Position numbers and translations under genes: made by a program
The notes under the pieces: generated by a model
Told to the model about the DNA's origin: nothing
Seen by the model: only the letters and a program-made list of their open reading frames with translations
The model's database searches: none
Part shown: positions 63,701 through 64,000 of the stretch, piece after piece
How positions within the stretch are numbered: the stretch's first letter is position 1
Layout of the letters: every line of letters starts with the position of its first letter
DNA from: Hyunsoonleella aestuarii
Lineage (GTDB): Bacteria > Bacteroidota > Bacteroidia > Flavobacteriales > Flavobacteriaceae
Length of the DNA: 64,000 nt
NCBI RefSeq assembly: GCF_006148925.1
Contig: NZ_VAWB01000002.1
Location: 62,001-126,000, forward strand
Direction of reading: 5' to 3'

Positions 63701-64000
63701 GAAACCATTTTGTTAAATAAAGAGGCTTACTTGAATTTTGCTAGTGGTGATGGGGCCTGTTTAGGGTGTTCAGAAAAATCAGTAGTGCATATTTTCACTG
63801 CAACTGTGGAATCATTAATGCAGCCACGTGTTAAAAAACATATGGCCCGTTTGGAAGAATTGACAGATAAACTAGAAAAACACATTCAGGTTAAGTTGAT
63901 GAATCGAGTGAATTTAACCGATTCTGATACCATGTCTAAAATTGTTGCAGAAATGCAGAATTCAGACTTAACCATGGCTGAAATAACCCGTAGGTTGGAA
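60731..64000 (+). CDS. Pyruvate:ferredoxin/flavodoxin oxidoreductase, NifJ type (3' end beyond window)
   Basis: 1090 codons visible, in frame to the last base. Order: N-terminal TPP-pyrimidine domain (about 15-250; DAAGAYPITPSTQMGEYWAD, EPEGEHAAAAVTAG), domain II, the gamma/catalytic domain (about 490-700, HSIGGWGAITTGKNLA), a two-[4Fe-4S] ferredoxin domain (Cys798/801/804/808 and Cys932/935/938/942), and the start of the TPP-pyrophosphate domain with GDGACLGCSEKS (Cys1010 and Cys1013, proximal cluster). Oxidatively decarboxylates pyruvate or a related 2-oxoacid to acyl-CoA. The 125-residue gap between clusters and the charged helical stretch after GDGACLGC are longer than in short PFORs. The exact 2-oxoacid is uncertain, so I give no gene symbol. 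Confidence 0.9.
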   Translation, partial: MSTSIFQKKSAKKNKSITFKYPGKPVATDGNTAAIMCERESTDAAGAYPITPSTQMGEYWADAAAKGHLNISDKPLIFIEPEGEHAAAAVTAGLSMTGLRAANFSSGQGIAYMHESLYAAVGKRLTYVLNIGARAMTKSTLNVHAGHDDYHAVDDTGFFQMFAKKAQHVADLNIIAHRIAELALTPGIIAQDGFLTTHLIESFLLPERELIKEYLGRPDDIINTPTPAQRIIYGDTRRRIPELWDVDNPLMAGIVQNQDSYMQSVAAQRPFFFDHIEKLTDRAFEEYYELTGRRYQRVMTYRAEDADYLILGQGSLIPSTEVVVDYLRETRGIKVGVVNLVMFRPFPSDMLGDILKGKKGVTILERLDQPLAVDSPITREVRSVLNKCIENGINKKHQPYPELTSYNLGDIPSIYSGAFGLGSRDLQPEGIIGAIENMLPNGKHKKQFYLSIDFIRKIPNSPKQKAYQETIEEAYPSIKELAVRGSENPNLMPKDAITVRFHSIGGWGAITTGKNLAMTLYELLGFNIKANPKYGSEKKGQPTTYYLAAAAEPIRINCEYYFVDVVLSPDPNVFKHTNALAGLKKGGSFIIQSEKNTPEAVWAEIPEHYQKIIIDNDINIFYIDGFKIAREEATDTELQLRMQGIAFQGAFFAASPLMKKSGLSEEKLLKAIEDQLQHKFGSKGQRVVDDNMRVVKRGFDEVHEITNKELNTKNKTNGNVTESVPIPRMIKEIPQSESKLSDIHRFWEQTGNFYLRGMGNDNLTDPFIGLSVMPAVSSVFRDMTGIRFEHPEWIPNNCTACGDCYTVCPDTAIPGLVSEVSDVFDTIVKRVKKNHGKVEHLPKAVRKLEGHVRKLFSSSKNGATVNDFMHHAIDKTLDDFNNSKELIKEFDWFKDELGEFKFTLTRPYYDLHEKKEENSGGLFSITINPTTCKGCMECVEVCNDEALITIPQTEGSIARLNKEWDFWLDLPNTSPKFNRIDDLEEKIGPLETILLNKEAYLNFASGDGACLGCSEKSVVHIFTATVESLMQPRVKKHMARLEELTDKLEKHIQVKLMNRVNLTDSDTMSKIVAEMQNSDLTMAEITRRLE

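Noticed and set aside
60748-63708. Several minus-strand frames of 63-86 codons opposite the NifJ-type gene
   Set aside because: They are shadows of the strongly conserved plus-strand gene and show no protein-like features.

Overview
The window looks like chromosomal DNA of a marine-type member of the Flavobacteriaceae (Bacteroidota). It is AT-rich, Shine-Dalgarno-like sites are scarce, and several promoters fit the Bacteroidota pattern (-33 TTG, -7 TAnnTTTG). Family-typical genes include gldI, a T9SS C-terminal sorting domain, DUF3078, DUF4197, DUF4920, DUF5683, DUF1684 and DUF6122 proteins, WbqC, an enlarged signal peptidase I and a type III glutamine synthetase. Most of the window is stable core genome. 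I see no CRISPR array, insertion sequence, prophage or rRNA.

Layout. 1-4.3 kb: a truncated GH130 lipoprotein, then two different glutamine synthetases (GSII and GSIII) transcribed divergently. 4.7-13.7 kb: a secreted Ycf48-like protein, purM, DUF3078, prfA, pyrF, a BtuF-like protein without signal peptide, and small or hypothetical genes. 13.9-19.9 kb: purU diverging from a full-length fused isobutyryl-CoA mutase (icmF), a lipoprotein gene broken by one in-frame TGA, and an Lrp/AsnC regulator with a clear operator-like repeat. 19.8-25.3 kb: an MFS/VOC/DJ-1 operon, a possible small RNA, DUF1684, and a nucleotidyltransferase/CrcB/SRPBCC block. 25.5-33.3 kb: M49 peptidase, MazG-like enzyme, ilvE, DUF4920, mnmD, a TIGR01777 epimerase-like protein, DUF192 and lgt. 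33.3-38.3 kb: a cyclophilin-FKBP fusion, gldI, nrnA, ndk, csp, DUF721 and recF. 38.4-44.8 kb: TPR protein, ribH, two small paralogous membrane proteins, mutL, two rhomboids and an EEP-family protein. 44.8-50.5 kb (minus strand): parA-parB-DUF5683-dapB-lepB-wbqC-DUF6122. 50.6-55.7 kb (minus): udk-ftsB-like-mutA-lipoprotein-mcmA. 55.8-59.7 kb (minus): TonB-dependent receptor, PQQ-type sugar dehydrogenase and cytochrome c. 59.8-64 kb: tRNA-Pro(UGG), a HEPN-like protein and the first 1090 codons of a pyruvate:ferredoxin/flavodoxin oxidoreductase.

How the genes work together. Two adenosylcobalamin-dependent acyl-CoA mutases can be told apart by their active-site residues: F601/Q787 in IcmF and Y76/R194 in methylmalonyl-CoA mutase. 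They point to branched-chain and propionate carbon handling, and ilvE fits with that. Lgt, GldI, the cyclophilin-FKBP fusion, LepB and the T9SS cargo protein form an envelope-biogenesis theme. The most suggestive possible new system is the TonB receptor/PQQ dehydrogenase/cytochrome c operon, which could be a cofactor-scavenging respiratory module. Other leads are the divergent GSII/GSIII pair, a MutL whose nuclease motifs look degenerate, the paralogous small membrane proteins before mutL, a possible minus-strand sRNA near 22.3-22.4 kb, and the nonsense-interrupted lipoprotein at 18.45 kb. All family names come from reading the sequence; no database search was run.
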